A stretch of DNA of 64,000 nt from Halocaridina rubra (lineage: Eukaryota; Arthropoda; Malacostraca; Decapoda; Atyidae). Shown piece after piece: positions 1 through 13,467 of this stretch (positions are counted from its first letter, which is position 1; the number at the start of each line of letters is the position of its first letter). Below the pieces are notes generated by a model. It was not told the origin of the DNA and ran no database searches. It worked only from the letters and a program-made list of their open reading frames with translations. A program made the translations under genes and the position numbers. The stretch is taken from assembly GCA_037179515.1 (NCBI GenBank), contig JAXCGZ010005669.1:1-64000 (forward strand), given 5' to 3'.

Positions 1-642
1 ACTGACGTAGGGAATTTCCTCCTACGTACATATGTATTTATAATTATGGTAGCGTGGTTACAAGGTTGGAAAAGTTAGTACCTGATGGGTACAAGGTAAG
101 AATGGACACGCAGTGAATCCTTTACTTATATTTATTCTAGAGTACAACACAACCGACGCCTCAATGCCCCTATGCCCCCACCCTATGACTATCACGATCT
201 ATGATCTATTCGTGCCCCTGGCTAAGGTCTAACTAACTGTCTCTGCCCTGGGTGGCTCTTTAAATACCCCCAGGGCAGGGCGTGGCTTAACATCCAATTC
301 TCCAATGAAATCAGTCAGATCTAGTCCTAGCTAATCAGCGCCAGGTTCAAAGTGGAATCCCACCTACTTCCGGGGAGGAGTTATTGGGCATCTCTGCAGG
401 GTATGTACCTGTGTACGAAACACAAGTTTATGTTTTCTTGTGGTTTAGGAAATGGCTAACTTCCTGTCCTTTCTTGCCCTTCTCGATGCCAGGTCCTAAA
501 TCTCTCGGTTCCGGTCATATATTTCCTTGGCACTTTCTACAAACATTGTAATAAAATATCCGTGCCCTCGACCAACCGTTTCCGCTCAAGATCTGTTACA
601 AGTTTCAGATTCTGGCTTCAGCATGGCGGAAGTCATACGACA
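1..642 (-). repeat. Left LTR (3' LTR in element orientation), outer end cut by window
   Basis: This segment matches 6243-6884 at a constant offset of 6242, with no difference noticed by eye. Read on the minus strand it starts with TG, has a TATTTAAA-type box at about 257-265 and AATAAA at 131-136. That order fits U3, R and U5. Confidence 0.75.
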
Positions 643-652
643 TCCCTCCCAA
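643..652 (-). promoter_or_regulatory. Polypurine tract candidate
   Basis: On the minus strand the bases touching the LTR read TTGGGAGGGA. A purine tract here is what plus-strand priming of an LTR element needs, and it supports the minus orientation. Confidence 0.5.
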
Positions 653-1263
653 CCAAAACTGAAATATCTCTTATTTCAGTCGAAGCATGGACTAGTTTTC
701 CGGGAGCTCTTGGACATATCCTAGCTAACATTAGTTTACAATAGAAATGGGGCCGAATTATTTAAGCTATTTTCTAAGAATTCCTATACAAATTACACAA
801 ACATAACATATAGAGAGTACCTTTACAGACAACTAGAGCATGCAGGGTCTATGTCCTTGTTGGAAATCTGAAATACAAACATATTCTTATATCTAAACAA
901 CATAATTCCAGTGTGAAACTAATATTGAACATTAATTAAGATCAAAAAGTCAGTTTAAATCAAAACATTAATTCATCTACTTCTCTCGTTTCTTTAAAAG
1001 ACAAAATTGAGTTAATTACAGTAGGATTATGACTCATTTAGAACATTAGCAACCAATTAAGTAGAGTATTAGCGTGTATAAACAGGTAAAATGCAATAGA
1101 CTATAACATCAACAGTAATTTCTATAAGAGACCCTACCGTCATAAGTTCTATTCCTATCATTATTAGGGGCATTGATTTGTCTTAAAATTAAGCCTTAAA
1201 AGCTACTCCTGAAACAAAACATGTTTTATTTTCATATTATATTACTATTCAGAGACCAATGGA
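653..1263. other. LTR-element interior, no gene seen
   Basis: AT-rich sequence inside the LTR element with stops in all frames. No coding similarity was recognised. Confidence 0.5.
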
Positions 1264-1722
1264 TAGGACGACTTTTACTTTCCTCTGTCTAGGACGACTT
1301 TTGTTTTCTCTGTCTAGGACGACTTTTACTTTCCTCTGTCTAGGACGACTTTTACTTTTCTCTGTCTAGGACGACTTTTACTTTCCTCTGTCTAGGACGA
1401 CTTTTACTTTTCTCTGTCTAGGACGACTTTTACTTTCCTCTGTCTAGGACGACTTTTACTTTCCTCTGTCTAGGACGACTTTTACTTTCTCTGTCTAGGA
1501 CGACTTTTACTTTCTCTGTCTAGGACGACTTTTACTTTCTCTGTCTAGGACGACTTTTACTTTCCTCTGTCTAGGATGACTTTTACTTTCCTCTGTCTAG
1601 GACGACTTTTACTTTTCTCTGTCTAGGACGACTTTTACTTTCCTCTGTCTAGGACGACTTTTACTTTCTCTGTCTAGGACGACTTTTACTTTCTCTGTCT
1701 AGGACGACTTTTGTTTTCTCTT
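1264..1722. repeat. Minisatellite, about 18 copies of a 25-27 bp unit
   Basis: About 18 tandem units share the core TCTAGGACGACTTTTACTTT. They differ mainly in the length of a T/C stretch (TTTCC, TTTTC, TTTC), in one ACGAC-to-ATGAC change and in a TTTTGTTTTC variant at each end. There are no unique spacers, so this is not a CRISPR array. Confidence 0.95.
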
Positions 1723-4700
1723 TCCCTTGCTCATGAATTCTTGCTAGGTGCAATTCCCCGGTTTCCCTCGGGGATTCCTTCGCTTTCACATCCCCCGCCG
1801 TCCTTGCTGCAGGCCCAGGTTTGTTGCCATATCTCTGTTACTCGGTTAGGCAGAGCAAAAAGGACAAGGACTGGGCCCCATCCCGCGAATCCTTCCATCC
1901 CAGCTTTCTCGTCCTGCCCTCGGCCGATCTTGACTAAGACCTCCCACGCAGGAGACCTGCAACGTCACAGCGTTTCTCTTCCTTTACGGCCCTCGCACGT
2001 ACCTTCGAAGTAGATCTCGGGATGAAAGTTTGAACCTATATCACTACTACAGTTGTAAGAAAGGTTCCCTATGACTTCAGGGTACCAACAATGGCCATAC
2101 ATTGGTAATCGAGGCTATACTTTGCCTCCCCTGCAACTGCAAGTGATTGCAATCTCTATTCAATGGGCATTAGGGACTTGTCTGACGGACAAAATCTAAA
2201 GACTTTTAGAACTTGCAGGTCGGGGCTGCCTAGGAATAGGGTGGTAATGGAAGGTATGTGTCTACACAACTAGATTATTATTCCAAGATACTTAGGACTT
2301 AGCAACTGCTACATAGCATTACTCTACTATAAATGTCAAAAAGAATAATCACTGAATAGTGAGAAAAGCCACTAAAGAAACATTCTTATTAGCGGTGGCT
2401 ACAGTAACATCAAATATGAATTCAGACAAAAGATACAAATCATCAAGTTACTGCTGATTTCATTTCAAAAGTAATAATTAGCAACAGGCCATTGAGAGAT
2501 AGCAACAATATCAGTCAACATAATAACATTACTAATAATCATGATCTAAAAATAAGAATAATAAACAATAAAAATAAATATACTAAATCAAAAATATCAA
2601 TATATATACAATGGAGACTGGCATTCAGAAGTAAGAACAGAGTTCTATACTTATATTTCATAGTGATGCTTATTCTAACACAGTCTCCTTTAATATTCAA
2701 ATTCCTGCTGTCATAATCAATGTATATATATATAGCATAAGTGGCAACTTGCTGGCTCCACAATTTGTCAATGGGAGTTCTATCTATTCTCTAAACAGTT
2801 GCGACATGTGGCAAAAATATTTTAGGCAAATGGCGGTATTACCGATATCTTATCAGTATTTATGCAATAACAGCATGCAACAATCTATCAACTGAAATAA
2901 AATGTAGGCACAATTATCGCCTAGCTTCGCTGGAATAAAAACAAAAAGAAAAAATCAAAGACGGCAACGCTCTGTTAGCAGCAGGAGAGGCCTCTGTCCT
3001 TTTAACTTGTACTGAAAATAAAAAAGTGTCGCAGAGTATCTCTAATAATAATAAATAAACAAATGAACGTGAACAACGTTAGCAATGACTATCGATAGAG
3101 TCTTATGTTTATTGTCAGCGGCTATTCTCATTCCTGATTAAAAAAAACGAAAGCAAAAAGAACTTAGTGTACAACTGCAGAACTGTCGAAGCATAAATCC
3201 ATTCCTTTCTGTTTAATCTTGATAAGGACTTTACTGTAACAGCATACACATCCTGGTCTATAATGCCAATCTCTCTCTTTTCATGCTATAAATCACTGAT
3301 GAAATTAAAACAAAAAAAACTAAAATCATATGTGACAGTATCCCTACTATTATCAACAAAAGTACAAATATCCTTCTCGTAACAACTTCTTAAAAAGGAC
3401 TTAAGTGTCATTAATTTTAACTTTAAAACTCAGCAAATAATCTCTAATAATCTCAATTATCTTCAATTAGCCCGATTGTAATCTAAAATTCATGAAAATG
3501 CTAGGGATTAACCATGGTTATCTCTGGATAATCTTTTCAGAATCCTTTAAGTAAGATTTTAAAGATTTCTTCAATACAAAAAGAACTATAACAAAAACGG
3601 GTATCTAAGAATATAAAAAGTCTATCTCTGTGTATGCAATAATAAAAACAAAAGTATATCTCATTATCAACAGTAAGGAATACATTTTGCTTAAACTTCC
3701 AAATCTCGCACGGAGTTGTACATAAACATTTCAAACATAAAATATATATCTTCTTTTACTATCTCGAATTTGACTTATATCTGCTCTCTCAAATACGGGA
3801 TACAGCTGTGTAACATTCTTGTTGTCATTTCGTGTCAGCTCTCACTTTTTCTTTATGACCAAGCCAAAATAATTTTGATAAAACGTTATCATGGCTAAAA
3901 CTCGCAAAGTTTTACTTTATCAATCTAACATATCTCTTCAGACAAATAATGTATATACTGCAGCTAGCAAAGAAAATAAAGAATCATTCATAGATTCACG
4001 TCCTTTATCACGTAACATCTATCTTGGAATCTCCCGGAAATCGAATAATAATCTCAATGGCGGAGTAGGGGACAAAACAAAAATAAAACAAGCTCGGCAT
4101 TTCAACCATATCTGGGCAGGTGGAGAATTACCTTCTCATCCATATCCCTCACTAGATATTGCAACAGCGCATCACCTCCCATAAATACACTCTGATATGG
4201 CATGCAGAAGGACCTGGCAGAGCAGGGGAACGATCCTCGCAGACTCCCCAATCATGCTTCCTAACGGTGCTTTTCCGCGATTTCACCCCCTAGAGCAACC
4301 CTCCCATTATACCCCCAGTCATTCATACTCACTCGCATATCACTTTCAAGTCAATCATCTCCTTTCTGTCTGTGAAAGTCCCTTTTATTTACAACATGTT
4401 AGTTTTCCTTTCCCGGTCTCTCTGAAGAAGAGTAAAGGTGAAATCTCGGCTGAGCCGTGCGGTTACAGACTCCCTCACCAGTCCTAGGTCCCATTCTAAC
4501 GAACAAACAACCATTCTACTCCCTAGAAGCTACGTTTGGGTGACACTGAAAAACCTTCCCTATTCTAGGACAGCACAAACTACTCTAATTTACTGTTACT
4601 TTCACCTGCACAGCGTGAAAATAAAAAAACTCATCTCTAAACAATATCACAAAATTTCTTATTCTTCAAAAATAAAATGCCACACACGTATCGTAATATT

Positions 4701-5408
4701 AGTTCCTTCATCCTAACACAAAAAGAACGCTCTGTCGTTTATATCTTTCTCTCGCTAAAACATTACTCCCGCGGATAAAAACAAACAAAAAAAAAGAGAA
4801 AAAAAAAAAACTTAAAAACAGGCGCAATCGTAACACTCGATTTCTTACGCTTTAAGAAATTAATATAACAATGATTTTACACGTACTTTAAAATATCAAA
4901 GCTCAGTACAATTACTACAGATTCACAATAATGAGGTTGGGAGATTGAATGGTCACTTCCGCATTCTTTTCCCGAAAACCACACGTGGTCTATGAGACTC
5001 TCAAAAGCAGATGCACGTATATTTCTCACTATAATTCTTACGCTTTAGAAATTAATATACTGTAACAGTGATTTCACGTGCATTAAAGTTTTTCAATTAA
5101 AAATCGATACATTCGCGTTCTCAAAATTCAATCTAAGCATTAATACAAATAAATGGAACGCACTTCCAACGCAAATTTTTTATATTACTCAAATTATAAC
5201 AAAAACGGAGTTTATTACTGCTTATAGCTATTAGTACAAATTATCCATGTTAGTAATGGGTACAGAAATTCTACTTTTATCAACTTATTAAGCGCCACAC
5301 CCCTTATAAGCGGGTTGGCTGAGTCAAAGCATAACTACAAGATAAAATGGCGGCGTCCACCGACCTCAATTTCTTTTACTAATTGTCCCATTACTCACTG
5401 GATACAGA
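1723..5408. other. LTR-element interior without recognised genes
   Basis: A moderately GC-rich part at about 1723-2030 is followed by AT-rich sequence. Only short chance ORFs occur. No pol domain was recognised on either strand, which is why the element is called non-autonomous. Confidence 0.5.
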
Positions 5409-6059
5409 TCACAAGTACTTAGCTATTTTAAGGAGGTGGTCCTGAAAAACTTCATGACAGAAGGCAAGGAAGGATCGGGTTTTCCTTCTTCTCTTTGAGT
5501 AAAATCGTCGAATCGCCGTCTTCTTGGTCGGATCCGGCAACTTATACCTCTTGTAATGGGCATTTTCACTCAATGCTCCGGTCACACTTCGGCTTACTAA
5601 GAAATATCTTAGAAATAGTTCCTTCAGAGTTTTATAATATTTTCTATTTGACCACTCGTCACTTCTCATCCGCAGACCCAAGTATTTCAGGAAGTCGGTC
5701 GCGGGAATTATGGACGGACATTCGCGGTCTTTTATATTTGCGCCGTCGAGGTATAAAAATGAATTCTTGACTCGAGGCGTCTTTACAACCAGGGCACAGG
5801 GTGGGGGCTTGGCCGGCTGCGTTCCCGGTGTCACCACGGGGTTCGGAGCGGCAGGCTGTTCGTCGATGTTTGAGGCGTCGGCGTCGGCCAAGTTCCTTCT
5901 CGACGGAGCGGCGTCGGCGCGTGCTTGTAGGCGCCGCACTTGCTCCTCCAGTTCGAGAATTCTCCGGTGTTTGGCCTCGTCACTCATTTCTTGAATTGGG
6001 AGATGTTGGATTTCTGCTTTTGCCATTCTTATTTTCTTTTCACGGGTCTGCACTGGCAT
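5409..6059 (-). CDS. Orphan 216-aa ORF of the LTR element, gag position
   Basis: An intact ORF starting about 177 nt inside the 5' LTR. Residues 20-50 look like a short coiled coil (LELEEQVRRLQ). A proline/alanine-rich linker at about 65-90 follows, and then a basic C-terminal half rich in Lys, Arg, Phe and Tyr with an RRFYSKRRRKTR stretch near residue 185. I do not recognise the family. There is no CCHC knuckle or protease motif. Its position suggests a gag-like structural protein, but this is inferred from location only; a captured host fragment is also possible. Confidence 0.5.
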   Translation of the reverse strand: MPVQTREKKIRMAKAEIQHLPIQEMSDEAKHRRILELEEQVRRLQARADAAPSRRNLADADASNIDEQPAAPNPVVTPGTQPAKPPPCALVVKTPRVKNSFLYLDGANIKDRECPSIIPATDFLKYLGLRMRSDEWSNRKYYKTLKELFLRYFLVSRSVTGALSENAHYKRYKLPDPTKKTAIRRFYSKRRRKTRSFLAFCHEVFQDHLLKIAKYL

Positions 6060-6235
6060 TCACCTGTCTCTTCGTATGTTTTTTTTTTTTTTTTTTCTCT
6101 CGTGAAGATCCGTACCGCACTGCCACCACTGACGTAGGGCTTTTAGCTATTCCACCGTAAGCCACCACTGACGTGGAGGTTTTGGACCTCCACTTGAACT
6201 CACACTTTGTAAGATGATTGGGTTATCTCACCGTT
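6060..6235. other. LTR-element leader
   Basis: This lies between the 5' LTR and the orphan ORF. It has a T-rich run at about 6080-6096 and repeated CACTGACGT motifs at about 6126 and 6165 that also occur at the LTR edge. A primer-binding site could not be assigned with confidence. Confidence 0.4.
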
Positions 6236-6884
6236 TGTCACTACTGACGTAGGGAATTTCCTCCTACGTACATATGTATTTATAATTATGGTAGCGTGGT
6301 TACAAGGTTGGAAAAGTTAGTACCTGATGGGTACAAGGTAAGAATGGACACGCAGTGAATCCTTTACTTATATTTATTCTAGAGTACAACACAACCGACG
6401 CCTCAATGCCCCTATGCCCCCACCCTATGACTATCACGATCTATGATCTATTCGTGCCCCTGGCTAAGGTCTAACTAACTGTCTCTGCCCTGGGTGGCTC
6501 TTTAAATACCCCCAGGGCAGGGCGTGGCTTAACATCCAATTCTCCAATGAAATCAGTCAGATCTAGTCCTAGCTAATCAGCGCCAGGTTCAAAGTGGAAT
6601 CCCACCTACTTCCGGGGAGGAGTTATTGGGCATCTCTGCAGGGTATGTACCTGTGTACGAAACACAAGTTTATGTTTTCTTGTGGTTTAGGAAATGGCTA
6701 ACTTCCTGTCCTTTCTTGCCCTTCTCGATGCCAGGTCCTAAATCTCTCGGTTCCGGTCATATATTTCCTTGGCACTTTCTACAAACATTGTAATAAAATA
6801 TCCGTGCCCTCGACCAACCGTTTCCGCTCAAGATCTGTTACAAGTTTCAGATTCTGGCTTCAGCATGGCGGAAGTCATACGACA
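6236..6884 (-). repeat. Right LTR (5' LTR in element orientation)
   Basis: It starts with TG at 6236 and ends with CA at 6884 on the plus strand. The TATA-like box (about 6499-6507) precedes AATAAA (6373-6378) on the minus strand. The flank from 6885 is ORF2 sequence of a LINE, so the element landed inside that copy. Confidence 0.7.
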
Positions 6885-7555
6885 ACATAAATGCCTGGCA
6901 AACATACAAGAGAGCAAGAAATGACTACCTAAGTAACAGAAGAGAGGCAGAGAGAGACTATGATTGGGACATCACCAGGAAGGCTAAAGAAAATCCCAAG
7001 CTTTTCCACAGCTTTATCAGAGGAAAACTGAAGGTAAAAGAACAGGTTTTAAGGCTTAAGAGAGAGGATGGAAGCATCACTGAGACGGATGAAGAGATCT
7101 GCAAAGAATTGAGCAAGGAGTTTCAGTCAGTATTTACAGTAGAAAATACCCCACCCCCTCAGATTGCAGAGATAGAAGCTCAAGGGCCGGTATTAGAGAA
7201 TATTAACCTTACAGCCACAGAGGTATGCAAAGCGCTGATGGAGTTAGATGTTCATAAAGCTACAGGTCCTGATGACATATCCTCTCATGTACTTAAAAAA
7301 TGCGCAAACTCAATATCAGTGGCACTAAGTATCATATTTAAAAAGTCACTGGAGTCAGGGGAGATTCCAAGATGCTGGAAACAAGCAAACGTGATACCTA
7401 TCTTCAAAAAGGGAAGGAGGGACACGGCTCTGAACAATAGACCAGTTTCCTTGACCAGCATAGTTTGCAAAGTTATGGAGAAACTACTAAGGAAACACAT
7501 CTCTCTTCACTTGGAATCCAACTTTTTGTCAGTGAGGCAACATGGCTTCAGAGAA

Positions 7556-8337
7556 TTTTTTTTTTTGTTGGATGTTCACCCTTGAGGGTGAGCGGACCTT
7601 CCACTTGTGGCCCGCAGGTGGGGTGAGATTTTCTTCGGAGTGTACGTGGTATTCGCTCTTGCTGGCAAATGGGCTTTCCTGTTGGTGAGGAGGTGGGGTG
7701 AATTCTTGTTATTGGTGATGATCGGACTTTCCTAATTGGCCCGCAGGTGAGATTGTGCCAATCTGTAAAGATAACGGAGAGCATAAATATTCAGTTGTGA
7801 ATTATTAGTTTACATCAAACAACATAAATGAATTCCTGTTTTGGGGGAGAGAGAAAGAGTTATTGCATGGCTATCTTGGTGGAGGGTATTGTCTGATAAT
7901 ATTTGATAGACTGTTCATGTGGTTATTTGTTGCTAGTCTGATGATGGAGCTAGCAACCTGAAGGGCATTTGGGTCTTCGCTAGATGTTGCGGGGGCACCA
8001 GTTTTCCGTCGAATCTCTGAAAAAGAATCACATTCCAGGATGTAGTGTAGCAGTGGATGTGGTGAGGCTACCTGGCAAAAGGTGCATTCCTTGATGATAT
8101 TCTCTACTATTTGCCAGGTGCACTTGTACCCGAGTCTCAGACGGTACACATTGACCTCAGTGCTTCGTCGAAGGCTCTTCGGCAGGGTGATACGCCGAAG
8201 ATCAGTGGTGGCTTTGTACCACCAGGTGGAGGGGGAGCCAATGTCTGTGCACAGGTTGTGTTTAGTTATTAAGGTGTTAAGGAGTGACTTGGTGGCTTTA
8301 TTTTTAATCTGTTGCATCCCAGGAGACAGAGATTATA
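7556..8337 (-). mobile_element. 5'-truncated non-LTR insertion with 11-bp target duplication
   Basis: The 782-bp insert begins with a T run (poly-A tail on the minus strand) and is bracketed by GCTTCAGAGAA at 7545-7555 and 8338-8348. Removing it and one repeat restores the continuity of the host LINE. A minus-strand ORF covers 7871-8317. Confidence 0.9.
7871..8317 (-). pseudogene. C-terminal fragment of a second LINE's ORF2
   Basis: A 148-aa reading frame with a basic N-terminal part, an RLRLGYKCTW stretch and a Cys/His cluster (CTFC then HYILEC). This order resembles the region after RNase H in I-, Jockey- or R1-type LINEs. It is cut at the 5' end of the insert, so RT and EN are absent. The exact clade cannot be decided from this part. 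Confidence 0.55.
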
Positions 8338-9582
8338 GCTTCAGAGAAGGTAGATCAACAGTAACAAACTTATTAGAATTTTATGATGAGGTAAGCCGAA
8401 TCTTAAAGGAAAGAGTGGGCTGGGCAGATTGCATATTCCTAGACTTCCAGAAAGTGTTTGACACTGTTCCACATGGGAGACTTATTAGGAAGCTGCAAAC
8501 AATGGCTAGAATAGGTGGAAATGTCTTGGAATGGATAAAAACTTACTTAGAAGGAAGGGAACAGAGGGTTAGAGTAAGATACTCAGTGTCTGAATGGAGA
8601 AGAGTTAGTTGTGGAGTTCCACAGGGTTCAGTTTTAGGGCCACTTTTGTTCCTTGTATATGTAAATGACCTACCAGAGTCTGTAAATTCATTCATGAATA
8701 TGTTTGCAGATGATGCAAAAATTGTGAAGAAAGTAAAAAAAGAAAACAATGGTAGAGAACTTCAGGAGGATCTAAACAGTCTGCATGAGTGGTCAGAAAA
8801 GTGGCTAATGAAATTCAATACTTCAAAATGTAACGTAATGAGAATGGGTACAAGTGCAAGAAGGCCCAAGCTTGAATACTCGGTGGCTGGAGTACAACTT
8901 CAATAGACAGAAAATGAGAGAGATCTAGGAGTAAACATACTGGCAGATTTGTCTCCAGAAATACATATAATTGGCATAGTAAGGGCAGCATATGCATTCT
9001 TATCAAATGTAAGGGTAGCCTTCAGGCACATGGACAAGGAAATGTTTAAAATATTTATGTAACCTATGGGAGTCCAAAACTCGAAAATGCAGCCCCCTTT
9101 TGGAATCCACACTTGAAAAAGCACATAGCTAAGCTTGAAAAAGTTCAAAGACATGCCACGAAAATGGTGCCAGAAATGCGTAATCTCAGTTATGATGAGA
9201 GGCTGAGGGAAGTAGAATTACCATCACTCGAAGCTAGAGGATTGAGGGGGGATATGGTGGCAGTCTTCAAATTCCTTCATGGTTATGATAGAGTGGATAG
9301 GGATCGATATTTTGATATGGCTGGCTCTAGAACTAGAGGTCATAGTTTGAAGCTTCGTAAGAAAACTTCTTTGCAGGATGTAAGGAAATACTTTTTCAGT
9401 ATAAGAGTAGTTGATAATTGGAATTGGCTAAGCGAGGAGGTAGTTAATGCTATCTCAATCCATAGTTTTAAAGACAGGTATGAAAAGTATCACTAAGTAT
9501 AAAATGGAACCGATCAGGAGACGGGAAGATACGAGCTTTGGGCTCTCTCCCGTAAACACAATTTGGTAAAACGCAATTAGGT

Positions 9583-9584
9583 AA

Positions 9585-9662
<78 letters not shown>

Positions 9663-9675
9663 ATGTGTGTGTATG
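9583..9675. repeat. Compound (CA)n-(TA)n-(TG)n microsatellite
   Basis: It starts as the (AC)n tail of LINE copy 1, passes into about 22 TA units and ends in about 14 TG units. Confidence 0.95.
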
Positions 9676-9889
9676 TATATATACATGTATATATGTATGA
9701 TATATACAGTGCTCCCTCATTTATTGTGGGGGTTCGGTTCCGGGATCCGCCGTGGTAGGTGGAAAATTGCGTAGGAGCACCATATTTATTATAGGTATTT
9801 TGCATTTATTTTTACCTTTGGTGTATAAACCCTCCCTGCACTGTTAACAAACCACCCCTTACTTTATTAATAACTCCGCATAAGCTTAA

Positions 9890-11470
<1,581 letters not shown>

Positions 11471-11517
11471 TATTCTCAGGGAAATAGTGTGGGAGGGTGC
11501 ATCAGTTGATACGGAGG

Positions 11518-11543
11518 CAAACAAACAAACAAACAAACAAACA
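11518..11543. repeat. (AAAC)n microsatellite
   Basis: About six AAAC units directly after the last satellite-like monomer. Confidence 0.9.
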
Positions 11544-13138
<1,595 letters not shown>

Positions 13139-13467
13139 AAGTATGTGTGTGTAATTACCTAATTGTAATTAACTAATTATGTTTACGGGAAAGAGCGCAA
13201 AGCTCGCATCTTCCCGTCTCCTGATCGGTTCCATTTTATACTTAGTGATACTTATCATACCTGTCCTTAAAACTATGGATTGAGATACCATTAACTACCT
13301 CCTCGCTTAGCCAATTCCAATTATCAACTACTCTTACACTGAAAAAGTATTTCCTTACATCCTGCAAAGAAGTTTTCTTACGAAGCTTCAAACTATGACC
13401 TCTAGTTCTAGAGCCTGCCATATCAAAATATCAATCCCTATCCACTCTATCATAACCATGAAGGAAT

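Larger units (their letters stand above)
1..6884 (-). mobile_element. LTR retrotransposon-like element, probably non-autonomous
   Basis: A direct repeat of about 640 bp occupies both ends (1-642 and 6236-6884) and encloses about 5.6 kb. The minus orientation rests on four things: a purine tract next to the left LTR at 643-652, a TATA-like motif followed by AATAAA inside the LTR when read on the minus strand, LTR termini reading TG and CA, and the only sizeable ORF (5409-6059) lying just inside the right LTR, where gag is expected. No protease, RT or integrase was seen in the 4.8 kb between that ORF and the left LTR, so the element resembles a LARD-type non-autonomous element. It is inserted in a plus-strand LINE copy, visible on its right side. 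About 6 bp of the left LTR probably lie before the window. Confidence 0.7.
6886..9496 (+). pseudogene. AC-LINE copy 1 ORF2 remnant (reverse transcriptase)
   Basis: RT motifs are visible in order: KATGPDD, the RPVSLTSIVCKVMEKLL region, then after the insertion GRSTVTNLLEFYDEV, LDFQKVFDTVPHG, GVPQGSVLGPLLF and FADDAKI. There is an in-frame stop at 8904 and a frameshift near 9050 before the C-terminal YDERLREVELPSLEARG region. The frame is the same on both sides of the nested insertion. Not functional. Confidence 0.85.
6885..9600 (+). mobile_element. AC-LINE copy 1 (CR1/L2-like), interrupted
   Basis: The only plus-strand copy of the family. It runs from the EN-RT linker of ORF2 through RT to the 3' UTR with the conserved stem-loop, the TTAGGTAA motif and an (AC)n tail from about 9583. 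Its 5' part lies beyond the LTR element to the left of the window. A foreign insertion occupies 7556-8337. Confidence 0.9.

Noticed and set aside
1264..1722. CRISPR-like regular repeats
   Set aside because: Units are contiguous with no unique spacers, and the context is animal DNA.
1711..2013. A 100-codon plus-strand ORF
   Set aside because: It starts within the minisatellite, is antisense to the LTR element and shows no recognisable domain.
3891..4716. Three overlapping plus-strand ORFs of 92-97 codons
   Set aside because: They lie in the LTR-element interior, antisense to its orientation, with no motif or splice link.
6885..6890. Target site duplication of the LTR element
   Set aside because: The left flank lies before the window, so it cannot be tested here.
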